Source of the DNA: Kangiella aquimarina DSM 16071
GTDB lineage: Bacteria; Pseudomonadota; Gammaproteobacteria; Enterobacterales; Kangiellaceae
Length of the DNA: 64,000 nucleotides
Assembly: GCF_000374105.1 (NCBI RefSeq)
Contig: NZ_KB893650.1
Coordinates: 1,296,862 to 1,360,861 of the forward strand
Direction of reading: 5' to 3'
In this document: positions 45,625-53,760 of the stretch, in pieces
Numbering within the stretch: position 1 is the first letter of the stretch
Layout: every line of letters starts with the position of its first letter
The notes under the pieces: model-generated
The model's database searches: none
What the model saw: only the letters and a program-made list of their open reading frames with translations
What the model was told of the DNA's origin: nothing
Translations under genes and position numbers: made by a program

Positions 45625-45648
45625 CTTATTGCGAAAACAATAAGCTAC
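45621..45648 (+). other. Perfect hairpin overlapping the sixA stop codon
   Basis: GTAGCTTATTG and CAATAAGCTAC pair perfectly (11 bp) around CGAAAA. There is no T run after it, so it may act as an mRNA-stabilising or partial termination structure. Confidence 0.6.
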
Positions 45649-45674
45649 AAGTTTATACTGGAAGTTCGGTTAAA

Positions 45675-45695
45675 AAGTGGCTAGCATTGCCACTT
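45675..45695 (+). other. Second hairpin before plsC
   Basis: AAGTGGC and GCCACTT pair perfectly around TAGCATT, 26 bases before the TTG start of plsC. With the preceding hairpin it forms a structured leader. Confidence 0.55.
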
Positions 45696-45720
45696 CATTG
45701 TTGATTGACCAGCTAGCACC

Positions 45721-46506
45721 TTGAATTCTACAACTCAAACAGCACCTCAAACTGATAAACAGCCAAGACCAGCTGGTTTCCTGCGTGCCCTATGGGTAAT
45801 CACATACTCAATTGCGGCAACCGGTAAATACAGTCTTAAAACCCTCTATTTTGCTTTCTTCTCGAAAAAGAATTTGCGCACCAAGGTGGACAAGATCCTG
45901 GTTGACTGGTCAGGTCGCCTGATTCGAGCTGCACGCATCAACTGGCAGGTAGAGGGCGATCTGGAAGCTCAAGTTGAAGAAGGGCGCCGAGTTATCATCA
46001 TGTGCAATCATTCCAGCGCTTATGATATTCCACTGGCCTTTACCGCATTGCCGGGCAGTATCCGCATGATTTCTAAAAAGGAACTGTTCAGTGTGCCGTT
46101 ACTTTCCAGCGCCATGAAAGCCGCTGAAATTCTTTCCATTAATAGACAAAATCGTCAGCAGGCAATCGAAGATTTAAAAATTGCGCGTGAGAAAATGGAA
46201 AGTGGCATTCGTATCTGGATGTTCCCGGAAGGAACTCGCTCTAGAAATGGTGAGCTGATACCGCTGAAAAAAGGTGGCATACGACTAGCCATTGACACTA
46301 ATGCGCTGATTATTCCGGTGGTTATGCAGGATATCTATAAAGTCCTGCCGAAAAAGAAATGGTTAAGAATGCGTTTGCATCAACCTGTAATGGTTAAGGT
46401 CGGTGAAGCCATCGATTGTCGTGAGTTTGATGTAGAACATCGCCATGAGCTGTCCGATTTGGTATATAATTCGATGAAAAGGATGCTGGAAGAGAGAAAC
46501 TCATGA
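45721..46506 (+). CDS. plsC: 1-acyl-sn-glycerol-3-phosphate acyltransferase
   Basis: Inner-membrane acyltransferase of 261 residues making phosphatidic acid. A hydrophobic N-terminal region (about 19-45, FLRALWVITYSIAATGKYSLKTLYFAFF) precedes acyltransferase motif I NHSSAYD (HX4D) at about 97-103, motif II RNGELIP-containing region, motif III FPEGTRSR and KKGGIRLAI. Start: TGA closes the frame 18 bases upstream and no early ATG exists, so TTG 45721 is the only full-length option; no good ribosome site precedes it. It overlaps prmB by 4 bases (ATGA-type), so translation is coupled. Confidence 0.88.
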   Translation: MNSTTQTAPQTDKQPRPAGFLRALWVITYSIAATGKYSLKTLYFAFFSKKNLRTKVDKILVDWSGRLIRAARINWQVEGDLEAQVEEGRRVIIMCNHSSAYDIPLAFTALPGSIRMISKKELFSVPLLSSAMKAAEILSINRQNRQQAIEDLKIAREKMESGIRIWMFPEGTRSRNGELIPLKKGGIRLAIDTNALIIPVVMQDIYKVLPKKKWLRMRLHQPVMVKVGEAIDCREFDVEHRHELSDLVYNSMKRMLEERNS

Positions 46507-47417
46507 CGTTAAGCCCTATTTATCAGGAAGCAGAGCAGTCCTTAGAGACCGTTGCTGACTTCATTCGCTTTGCTGCCACGCAGTTTCACCAGTCTGATTT
46601 GTACTTCGGCCATGGCACCGATAATGCCTGGGATGAAGCTGTAGCCATAGTGCTGCAAATGCTGGACCTGCCGCAGGATTATCCTCAGGGTATGTTAACA
46701 GCCAAAATTTTGGCAGACGAGAAGAAGCACCTTTCGCATGCGATTTTTGAGCGTGTTGAACATCGTAAACCTTTAGCTTACATCACCAATAAAGCCTATT
46801 TTTGCGGTTTAGAGTTTTATATTGATGAGCGTGTGCTGGTACCGCGCTCGCCTATCGCAGAACTGATCGAAAATGATTTCTATCCCTGGCTCGAGGCAGA
46901 TAACCCTCGGATTCTCGATTTATGCTGTGGTAGTGGTTGTATTGGGTTAGCCATTGCAGCCTATATTGAGGATGCTGAAGTAGTTCTGTCCGACATTTCC
47001 GAGGATGCCATTACCGTTGCCGACATTAACAATGAGCGCCTGGGGCTTTATCCGAAAGCTCAGACAGCCGTTTCTGATCTATTTGAATCGCTGGCTGATG
47101 AACAGTTTGATTTGATTGTTTCCAATCCTCCTTATGTTGATTCTGAAGATTTATCCGATATGCCTGCTGAATATCAACATGAGCCTGAAATCGGTCTTGG
47201 CTCAGGTGAGGATGGGCTGGATATCACCCGCCGTATTTTAGAGCAGGCTGCTGAGCACCTAACCGAACAGGGCTGTCTAATCGTTGAGGTTGGCAACAGC
47301 TGGCCAGCTCTGGAAGAAGCTTTCCCAGACGTGCCATTTACCTGGCTTGAGTTTGAAAAAGGCGGTGATGGAGTCTTTCTGTTAACCCGCCAGCAGCTGG
47401 TTGAGCACTTTTCATAA
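46503..47417 (+). CDS. prmB: 50S ribosomal protein L3 N(5)-glutamine methyltransferase
   Basis: A 304-residue AdoMet-dependent methylase that modifies a glutamine of ribosomal protein L3 during large-subunit assembly. The N-terminal helical domain (about 1-105) is followed by the core with motif I ILDLCCGSGCIGLAIA (about 138-153), DISEDA, and the catalytic NPPY in IVSNPPYVDSEDLSDMP. The opening LSPIYQEAEQSLETVADFIRFAA and LVPRSPIAELIE are PrmB-type, rather than release-factor PrmC. It overlaps plsC by 4 bases and precedes epmC by 13 bases. Confidence 0.94.
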   Translation: MTLSPIYQEAEQSLETVADFIRFAATQFHQSDLYFGHGTDNAWDEAVAIVLQMLDLPQDYPQGMLTAKILADEKKHLSHAIFERVEHRKPLAYITNKAYFCGLEFYIDERVLVPRSPIAELIENDFYPWLEADNPRILDLCCGSGCIGLAIAAYIEDAEVVLSDISEDAITVADINNERLGLYPKAQTAVSDLFESLADEQFDLIVSNPPYVDSEDLSDMPAEYQHEPEIGLGSGEDGLDITRRILEQAAEHLTEQGCLIVEVGNSWPALEEAFPDVPFTWLEFEKGGDGVFLLTRQQLVEHFS

Positions 47418-47430
47418 TTCTGAATATTAG

Positions 47431-47976
47431 ATGATATATAGCCAAGACTTTCACAAAGTTGAGGATCTGGTTGCACTCTTCAATCAAGAGTTTGCTGACT
47501 GCAATACATGTCTGCAAGCGGGTGCTGAAGAACCTTTCTATCAGGCTGCAGTTGAAGGTAAGCCCGCTATCATTTATTCAACCTATGACTATTTTGCCAG
47601 TGCTCTGCATGAGTGTGCGCACTGGTGTATTGCTGGCGAAAAGCGCCGCCAGCTTGATGACTATGGTTATTGGTATGCTGCTGACGGCCGTACCGCGCAA
47701 CAGCAGCAGGAGTTTTTCCAAGTTGAGCAGAAACCACAGGCTTTGGAATGGGCTTTTGCATTGGCGGCCAATTTGCCTTTTAGACTGAGCCTGGATAACC
47801 TTAACAACCCAACCGGTGATGCTGAGACTTTCAGAGAGCAAGTTTACGCGAGCTTAACCGATTACTTTGAGCTCGGGTTCCCAACTCGTGCTTTGCGAAT
47901 GATTCAGATGCTTTGTCGTTACTATCGACAAGGTCAACCCATTCAAATTCCAGATATTTCATCATGTTCCATTTAG
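47431..47976 (+). CDS. epmC: Elongation factor P hydroxylase EpmC
   Basis: A 181-residue iron enzyme that hydroxylates the beta-lysyl-lysine side chain of elongation factor P, the last step of EF-P maturation. The metal-binding HECAHW and the later YELGFPTRALRMIQML are characteristic of the YfcM/EpmC family, as is the N-terminal LVALFNQEFADCNTCLQAG. It is short and cytoplasmic. The neighbour prmB also acts on the translation apparatus. It overlaps the next gene by 13 bases. Confidence 0.92.
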   Translation: MIYSQDFHKVEDLVALFNQEFADCNTCLQAGAEEPFYQAAVEGKPAIIYSTYDYFASALHECAHWCIAGEKRRQLDDYGYWYAADGRTAQQQQEFFQVEQKPQALEWAFALAANLPFRLSLDNLNNPTGDAETFREQVYASLTDYFELGFPTRALRMIQMLCRYYRQGQPIQIPDISSCSI

Positions 47977-49085
47977 GTTTTATTGTTAATCCATTCGCCG
48001 GAATAGGCGGTAAAGTTGGCCTTAAAGGTAGTGACGGCGAAGCCATTCGTGCAGAAGCCTTTGCCCGTGGCGCGGTCAGTCAGTCGGCGAATCGTGCACG
48101 CATTACTTTGGAAATTTTGAAGCCTTATAAAGACCAGCTAACTTTTTTCACCGCCTCAGGTGACATGGGCGAAAACCTTCTGAAAGAACTCGGCTTTAAT
48201 TATGAGTGCGTTTATTCCTACGAGGGAGCATCGACAGCACAGGATACAATAGAAGCAGCGAATAAAATCGTTGCTAAAAAAGCTAACTTATTTCTCTTTG
48301 CTGGCGGCGATGGAACTGCCAGGAACATCTATGAAGCGGTTGGCGAAGAGCTCCCCGTGCTTGGCATTCCTGCTGGTGTGAAGATTCATTCCGGCGTTTA
48401 TGCGGTAACCCCAAAAGCTGCTGGGCTTGTCATTGAGCAAATGCTCAATAATGAGCTGGTTAGTCTGCTCGAAACCTCGGTCATGGATATCGATGAAGAA
48501 GCTTTCCGCAAAGGTAATGTACGGGCTAAAAAATATGGTGAAATGCAGGTTCCGGCTGAGCATCGCTATGTTCAATCTACCAAGTCCGGTGGTAAGGAAG
48601 TTGAAGCTCTAGTCGTGCAGGATATTGCTGACTATGTGGTGGAGCAGATGGAGGATGATGTCCATTACCTGATCGGTTCAGGCACAACCTGCGCCGCTGT
48701 GATGGATTCGCTAGGCCTCGAAAACACTTTGTTGGGCATTGATCATGTTTTTCAGCAGAGGCTGGTTCAGCCGGATGTCTATGAAAAGCATATCCTGGAG
48801 CTTCTCGAAGCTCATCCCGAGAAGGTCAAGGCTGTGATAACCATCATTGGCGGGCAGGGCCATATTATTGGTCGCGGTAATCAGCAGTTAAGCGCCAAAG
48901 TTTTACGTCAACTGGGCCGGGATAACTTGATTGTCATTGCTACCAAAACCAAGTTGCAGCAATTAAATGGTAAGCCTCTAATCGTCGATAGTGACGATCT
49001 AGCCTTGAATGAAGAGTTTTCCGGACCTATCAAAGTGATTACCGGTTACGAAGACTCGGTTTTATATCCTGTAGGCAGGATCTAA
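47964..49085 (+). CDS. ATP-NAD kinase family protein
   Basis: A 373-residue protein of the diverged ATP-NAD/AcoX kinase family. MFHLGFIVNPFAGIGGKVGLKGSDG opens the fold, the GGDGT signature is in LFLFAGGDGTARNIYEAV (about 109-126) and LGIPAGVKIHSGVYA follows, as in NAD kinases. A long C-terminal part (about 230-373, with LIGSGTTCAAVMDSL and VITIIGGQGHIIGRGNQQL) is typical of the AcoX subgroup. The start at 47964 is preferred since it begins at the conserved MFHLGFIVNP; a frame from 47913 would add 17 residues inside epmC. Substrate not established. Confidence 0.85.
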   Translation: MFHLGFIVNPFAGIGGKVGLKGSDGEAIRAEAFARGAVSQSANRARITLEILKPYKDQLTFFTASGDMGENLLKELGFNYECVYSYEGASTAQDTIEAANKIVAKKANLFLFAGGDGTARNIYEAVGEELPVLGIPAGVKIHSGVYAVTPKAAGLVIEQMLNNELVSLLETSVMDIDEEAFRKGNVRAKKYGEMQVPAEHRYVQSTKSGGKEVEALVVQDIADYVVEQMEDDVHYLIGSGTTCAAVMDSLGLENTLLGIDHVFQQRLVQPDVYEKHILELLEAHPEKVKAVITIIGGQGHIIGRGNQQLSAKVLRQLGRDNLIVIATKTKLQQLNGKPLIVDSDDLALNEEFSGPIKVITGYEDSVLYPVGRI

Positions 49086-49273
49086 ATTTTGTCTTTTGGG
49101 AGATTGCCCTACATCTTTGTGCGAGATCTCTTACAAGCATCTGCGAAATCGCTGAAAAGCCCCGAGTAAAACAACCTTAAGAATGCATGTTTTAATGCTA
49201 ACTCATTGATTTTAAATGACATTAGAAGTTCTGAATGTAAGCTTGCCTTAATAAATTTCAATTTTGACTTGTT

Positions 49274-49414
49274 GTGCAAAGCGATAACTTTGATAAAGTA
49301 GCCCGCGTAGTCAGGGAGATTACACAATCTACAAATCGAGTCTGGAAGAATATAGGAACATGGAAACGAGTATACGGATATACCACCCAAGGTAGGGAAT
49401 CAGGGGATCTATAA
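49274..49414 (+). other. Possible small gene or gene relic in the 460-base gap before kefG
   Basis: Within 49086-49545 a 46-codon frame starts at GTG and ends TAA just 14 bases before a strong terminator. Its product has helix-like, charged character (NFDKVARVVREITQSTNRVW) and ends TWKRVYGYTTQGRESGDL, unlike random translation, but no ribosome site is seen and I do not recognise it. The rest of the gap is AT-rich with no supported gene; a minus-strand frame (49109-49390) has no credible start context. Confidence 0.25.
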
Positions 49415-49427
49415 ACGATTCACAATT

Positions 49428-49455
49428 GAAAGCGGCTTCGGCCGCTTTTATTTTA
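49428..49455 (+). terminator. Terminator with TTCG loop before kefG
   Basis: AAAGCGGC-TTCG-GCCGCTTT followed by TATTTTAT: a stable intrinsic terminator on the plus strand. It lies 343 bases past the stop of the ATP-NAD-kinase-like gene, too far to be its simple end. Confidence 0.85.
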
Positions 49456-49545
49456 TCTATTACATCTAGCTGTAATTTATATTTTATTCAATCTTGTGTA
49501 GACTCAGAGCATAGTACGCCAATTCTGGCAACCTCAGGAAAAACT

Positions 49546-50109
49546 ATGCAAAACAAGGTGTTAATCTTATTCGCTCATCCAGCTTACGAACAATCAGTCG
49601 CTAACCGGGCGATGGTTTCTGCTATTCGTGAACTGGAGGGAGTGACATTTAACGACCTCTATGAAAAGTATCCAGACTTCTTCATTGATGTTGAAGAAGA
49701 GCAACGTCTTCTTAAAGAACACCAGATAATCATTTTCCAACATCCATTTTACTGGTACAGCTCACCTTCGTTGCTCAAGGAGTGGCAAGATGTCGTGCTT
49801 GATTATGGATTTGCCTATGGTGATGGGGGGTATCAGTTGTCTGGTAAGTCTCTGATGAATGCCGTAACTATTGGTGGCAGTGAAAGCAGTTACGGCTCAA
49901 CAGGCTTTAATCATTACCCGGTTGAAGAGCTGCTAAAGCCCTTCGAGCAAACGGCAATATTTTGTGGCATGCGCTATTTAAAGCCTTTTGTACTTTTTGA
50001 TGCACTGGCTTTGTCAGATTCTGAGTTGGCTGATGAAGCGCACCGTTATGCACAGTTGATCCGATCATTAAGGGATGATGATTCACTACTGTCGGGGGAG
50101 AATTTGTAA
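49546..50109 (+). CDS. kefG: NAD(P)H-quinone-reductase-type ancillary protein KefG
   Basis: A 187-residue flavodoxin-fold protein that activates the glutathione-gated K+ efflux channel. VLILFAHPAYEQSVANRAM opens the flavin-binding fold; FQHPFYWYSSPSLLKEWQDVVL, the typical KefF/KefG loop, and GYQLSGKSLMNAVTIGGSESSY follow. The start is ATG 49546 with AGGA 6 bases upstream; the longer frame from 49426 runs through the terminator. Its stop overlaps the start of the channel gene by one base (TAATG), as in E. coli kefG-kefB. Confidence 0.93.
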   Translation: MQNKVLILFAHPAYEQSVANRAMVSAIRELEGVTFNDLYEKYPDFFIDVEEEQRLLKEHQIIIFQHPFYWYSSPSLLKEWQDVVLDYGFAYGDGGYQLSGKSLMNAVTIGGSESSYGSTGFNHYPVEELLKPFEQTAIFCGMRYLKPFVLFDALALSDSELADEAHRYAQLIRSLRDDDSLLSGENL

Positions 50110-51998
50110 TGGAAATGCAGGGCGCCTTATACCAGACATTTATCTTTTTGCTGGCTGCAGTAATCGGAGTGACACTGGCAAAACGCATGGGACTAGGTTC
50201 TGTGCTTGGTTATTTAGGTGCTGGAATTATTATTGGGCCTTTCGCGCTCGGTTTGGTGGGTGATGATGTGGGCGATGTCATGCACTTCGCCGAGTTTGGG
50301 GTGGTCATGATGCTGTTCCTGATTGGGCTTGAGCTGGAGCCTAAAAAACTTTGGAAGCTGAGGGTGCCGATTCTTGGACTTGGTGGGCTTCAGGTAATAT
50401 TGACAACCTTATTGATCACTGCAATATCTGTTTCAGTAATTGGATTACATTGGAAGATGTCCCTGGCCATAGGAATGATGCTAGCGCTGTCATCAACCGC
50501 TATCGTGTTACAGACGCTTTCTGAAAAAGGCTTGCTCAGAACACATGGCGGAAAATCTGCCTTCTCAGTTCTACTTTTTCAAGACGTGATTGTGATCCCT
50601 ATGATTGCAATCATGCCGCTTCTTTCAACGTTGCACGTTGATGCAACGACATCCGTTGGTCATGTCGAAGAATTAGGCTTGCAACAAACATTCCTCATTC
50701 TGGGCTCGGTCATAGGCATTATTCTGGTAGGCCGCTATCTGGTTTCTCCAATTTTCAACTGGATAGCTCGAACTGGTTTAAGAGAAATATTTATTGCAAC
50801 TTCCTTGCTATTGGTAATCACTATTACTCTGGTCATGCAGAAAGTTGGTTTATCTCCAGCACTTGGAGCATTTTTGGCTGGAGTTGTATTAGCCGAGAGT
50901 CAATACCGGCATGAGCTGGAAGTAGGGCTGGATACCTTTAAGAGTTTATTGCTGGGGCTGTTCTTTATCACGGTTGGAGCAAGTATCAATTTAGATGTAC
51001 TCATTGAGTATGCTGGCGTTATTATCGGTTTGCTGGTTCTGTTACTTGTTGTGAAAATTGTCGTATTAGGCGTATTGGCTGCACAGTTTAAAATGCCGCT
51101 TCTGGAAAACCTGATCTTTACCTTCTCATTGGCACAGGGTGGTGAGTTCGCATTCGTACTGTCTACCTATGCTGCACAGAATGGTGTGCTCGATCAAAAC
51201 ACCATTTCTATTCTGACGGTGGTAGTTACCCTGAGCATGTTGCTCACGCCATTATTGATTATTTTTGCCGAGCGAGTATTACAGCCGCGCCTGAAAAAAG
51301 ACATCGAGCATCGCGACTTCGATGAAATAGATGATGGAGAAACGCCCGTTATTGTCGCCGGTTATGGTCGCTTCGGGCAGGTTGTCTCACGCCTGCTTAG
51401 ATCACAAGGTTTTAATACAACTTTGTTAGAGTATGACGTCATGCAGATAGAGCTGGTGAAAAAGTTCGGTACTAAGGCATTTTATGGTGATGTTACTAAC
51501 GTAGAAATTCTCAAAGCTGCAGGCGCAGAAACTGCAAAGCTAATGATTATTGCGGTAGATAATCAGGATAAGTGTTTAAAGGTCACCAGGTTGTGTAAGG
51601 AACATTTCCCGCAGCTAAAAGTACTAGCCAGGGCAAAAGGTCGTCGCGAAGCCCATGAGCTTAGAAAAGCTGGCGCAGACTTTGTGGTGAGGGAGACTTT
51701 AGGCTCAGCCTTGCTGCTTGGACAGGAGGCGTTAAGTGCGCTAGGTTTCAGGCATTACCAGGCCCATCGTGCAGCAAAAACTTTCTTGCATTATGACAAT
51801 AAGCATCTTGAAGAACTGTCTGACATCTGGGGAGATGATAAGCAATACATTCTTGAAGCCGCTGAAAAAGCAGAGTTATTAGAGACTGTATTACGTGCAG
51901 ATCAGGAGGCTAATAAAGTAGAACAGCGACAACCCTGGATGGCGGACTGGACATCCGAAGAAGGTGCCGAAGAAACCAAAAAAAGTGAGGAAAGCTGA
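50109..51998 (+). CDS. kefB: Glutathione-regulated potassium-efflux antiporter KefB
   Basis: A 629-residue inner-membrane K+/H+ antiporter of the CPA2 family, gated by glutathione adducts and protecting against electrophiles. The N-terminal 12-13 TM helices (about 5-385) include LGYLGAGIIIGPFALGLV and the family QDVIVIPMIAIMP. The C-terminal RCK/TrkA-N domain (about 410-525) binds nucleotide through VIVAGYGRFGQVVSRLL. The final 80 residues are acidic. Pairing with kefG by a 1-base overlap supports KefB; a KefC-type role cannot be excluded. Confidence 0.93.
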   Translation: MEMQGALYQTFIFLLAAVIGVTLAKRMGLGSVLGYLGAGIIIGPFALGLVGDDVGDVMHFAEFGVVMMLFLIGLELEPKKLWKLRVPILGLGGLQVILTTLLITAISVSVIGLHWKMSLAIGMMLALSSTAIVLQTLSEKGLLRTHGGKSAFSVLLFQDVIVIPMIAIMPLLSTLHVDATTSVGHVEELGLQQTFLILGSVIGIILVGRYLVSPIFNWIARTGLREIFIATSLLLVITITLVMQKVGLSPALGAFLAGVVLAESQYRHELEVGLDTFKSLLLGLFFITVGASINLDVLIEYAGVIIGLLVLLLVVKIVVLGVLAAQFKMPLLENLIFTFSLAQGGEFAFVLSTYAAQNGVLDQNTISILTVVVTLSMLLTPLLIIFAERVLQPRLKKDIEHRDFDEIDDGETPVIVAGYGRFGQVVSRLLRSQGFNTTLLEYDVMQIELVKKFGTKAFYGDVTNVEILKAAGAETAKLMIIAVDNQDKCLKVTRLCKEHFPQLKVLARAKGRREAHELRKAGADFVVRETLGSALLLGQEALSALGFRHYQAHRAAKTFLHYDNKHLEELSDIWGDDKQYILEAAEKAELLETVLRADQEANKVEQRQPWMADWTSEEGAEETKKSEES

Positions 51999-52000
51999 CT

Positions 52001-52717
52001 TTGACTTTGCCTGATATTGGTTATCTGGAACTGTTTTACGTTCTTTTGCCAGTGGCTCTGGTTGGGATCATTTTTTATCGTTGGTCTATTGGGCTATCTG
52101 ACTTAGTCATCGCTACTGTAAGAATGGTGGTGCAATTAATCGCGATTGGTTTTGTACTAGTCTATCTATTCACCAGTGAAAATTGGCTACTTGGCCTGGC
52201 TGTAATGTCTTTTATGCTTTTAGTTTCCGGCTGGATAGCAATGCGTCCGTTAAAGTATAAAAACAGTCAACATTTCATGCAGTTAGCGACTGCTTTGTTG
52301 TTTGGATGTGGATCGGTTCTCGCTCTGATAATTGTTGCTGTGCTACATTTAGAACCATGGTATCAGCCACGATATGTGATTCCTTTAGCTGGAATGTTGC
52401 TAGCCAATACTATGAATAGTTTGAGCCTGGCAGGAGAACGTTTAGACAGTGAACTGCTAATCTCTCAAACTCAAGAGTTGGCACGAAACAAGGCATTTAA
52501 TACTGCAATGATCCCGCAAATAAACAGTTTGCTTGCAGTAGGTCTGGTGGCATTGCCGGGCATGATGACTGGACAAATTTTATCCGGAGTTTCTCCTCTA
52601 TTGGCGGTGCGTTATCAAATTGTCATTATGGCTGCAATTTTGTGCTCAGCAGCATTCTCGGTAGCAATATATTTAAGCTTAAGACTCAAAGCTCGGCTTA
52701 TTACTCATCAGGATTAG
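52001..52717 (+). CDS. FetB-like ABC permease (UPF0014)
   Basis: A 238-residue membrane protein with about seven hydrophobic segments (for example LFYVLLPVALVGIIFY, MVVQLIAIGFVLVYLF, LAVMSFMLLVSG). It fits the UPF0014/FetB family by IPLAGMLLANTMNSLSLAGERL and ARNKAFNTAMIPQINSLLAVGLVALPGMMTGQILSG. FetB works with ATPase FetA in iron export, but no ATPase gene lies nearby, so the partner is missing or elsewhere. The start is TTG 52001, 3 bases after kefB, with GAGG 10 bases before; TTG 52007 is an alternative. Likely co-transcribed with kefGB. Confidence 0.85.
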   Translation: MTLPDIGYLELFYVLLPVALVGIIFYRWSIGLSDLVIATVRMVVQLIAIGFVLVYLFTSENWLLGLAVMSFMLLVSGWIAMRPLKYKNSQHFMQLATALLFGCGSVLALIIVAVLHLEPWYQPRYVIPLAGMLLANTMNSLSLAGERLDSELLISQTQELARNKAFNTAMIPQINSLLAVGLVALPGMMTGQILSGVSPLLAVRYQIVIMAAILCSAAFSVAIYLSLRLKARLITHQD

Positions 52718-52743
52718 GTGGTTATTAGGTTTGAGTTAAATCT

Positions 52744-52767
52744 ACTTGTGACATGATATTCACAAGT
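52744..52767. promoter_or_regulatory. Inverted repeat ACTTGTGA-N8-TCACAAGT upstream of pirin
   Basis: Perfect 8-bp arms with an 8-base spacer, 43 bases before the pirin start. The inner TGTGA and TCACA recall CRP/FNR-type half-sites, but CRP needs a 6-base spacer, so a different dimeric regulator is more likely. The overlap with the promoter is not established. Confidence 0.45.
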
Positions 52768-52810
52768 AATATTGATAATAGATTGTGTAATACTCTGATT
52801 TGGAGACCTT

Positions 52811-53683
52811 ATGAATTTACGCGGCATTTTAATGAAAGTGCGAGCCGTGGAACTCATGGAAGGTGGCGGCTTTAAAGTTCGACGTCCATTCCCCGGACAA
52901 ATCCCTGACAGGATTGTCGATCCATTCTTATTAATTGATGAAATGGGGCCTGCTGAATATGGTCCTGGCGAAGCCGTGGGTGCACCCGATCATCCTCATC
53001 GTGGTTTTGAAACTGTCACCTACATGCTGGATGGTGTTTTTGAGCATAAAGATTCAGCAGGGCATAGTGGGCGTATTGCACCCGGAGATGTACAGTGGAT
53101 GACTGCCGGTAGCGGTGTTGTTCATTCTGAGATGCCTTCAAGCTTGATCATGGAAAAAGGTGGTCGTGTGCATGGCTTTCAAATCTGGGTCAACCTTCCT
53201 GCCAAGCATAAAATGGATCCCCCTCGATATCAGGAAATTCCTGACGAGTCGATTCCTACTGTGACAACAGAGGATGGCCGTGTATCAGTAAAAATTATTG
53301 CTGGTGAAGCCATGGGTAAAAAGGCAGTCATTGATACTCATATTCCGATTACTTTCCAGCATTGGATCATCAATCCTGGTAGCTCTTACACCCAAGAGGT
53401 TAAGTCAGGCCTTAATGCCATGCTATATGTATTTCATGGTAGCGGGTTGAGAATTGATGGTCTGAAGGTGGATGATGGAGAAATGATCATTCTACATGAT
53501 GGTGATGCAGTAAAGTTTTCTCTTGATGCTGATGCTGAGAGCCATGTTGAGTTTTTGTTGCTGGCAGGTGAACCAATTAAAGAGCCTGTCGTCAGGCATG
53601 GTCCTTTTGTCATGAATTCGCCTCAGGAGATAAAACAGGCAATTCTAGATTTTCAAAGCGGAAAGATGGGGCGAATTGAATAA
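52811..53683 (+). CDS. Pirin family protein
   Basis: A 290-residue bicupin of the pirin family. The N-terminal cupin has the metal ligands in GAPDHPHRGFETVTYMLDG and VVHSEMPSS, and VHGFQIWVNLPAKHKMDPPRYQEI is a family hallmark. The second cupin lacks the histidines, as usual. Pirins are quercetinase-like or redox regulators. It may start at ATG 52832 (MKVRAVELM); the ATG at 52811 has GGAGA 6 bases upstream. Preceded by the inverted repeat at 52744 and followed by a strong terminator. Confidence 0.93.
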   Translation: MNLRGILMKVRAVELMEGGGFKVRRPFPGQIPDRIVDPFLLIDEMGPAEYGPGEAVGAPDHPHRGFETVTYMLDGVFEHKDSAGHSGRIAPGDVQWMTAGSGVVHSEMPSSLIMEKGGRVHGFQIWVNLPAKHKMDPPRYQEIPDESIPTVTTEDGRVSVKIIAGEAMGKKAVIDTHIPITFQHWIINPGSSYTQEVKSGLNAMLYVFHGSGLRIDGLKVDDGEMIILHDGDAVKFSLDADAESHVEFLLLAGEPIKEPVVRHGPFVMNSPQEIKQAILDFQSGKMGRIE

Positions 53684-53693
53684 TTATTATCAC

Positions 53694-53726
53694 AAAAAAA
53701 TGCCTGCAGAAAGCAGGCATTTTTTA
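53694..53726. terminator. Terminator between pirin and the minus-strand lipoprotein
   Basis: AAAAAATGCCTGC pairs with GCAGGCATTTTTT around AGAAA, with T runs on both strands. It lies between converging genes (pirin + and the lipoprotein -), so it probably works in both directions. Confidence 0.92.
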
Positions 53727-53760
53727 TGCTTACACTGTTATTAATAACACCTGTTATTAC

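Noticed and set aside
49109-49390. A 93-codon minus-strand frame in the gap before kefG
   Set aside because: No ribosome site and no recognisable motif; cysteine- and serine-rich in a way typical of chance AT-rich reading.
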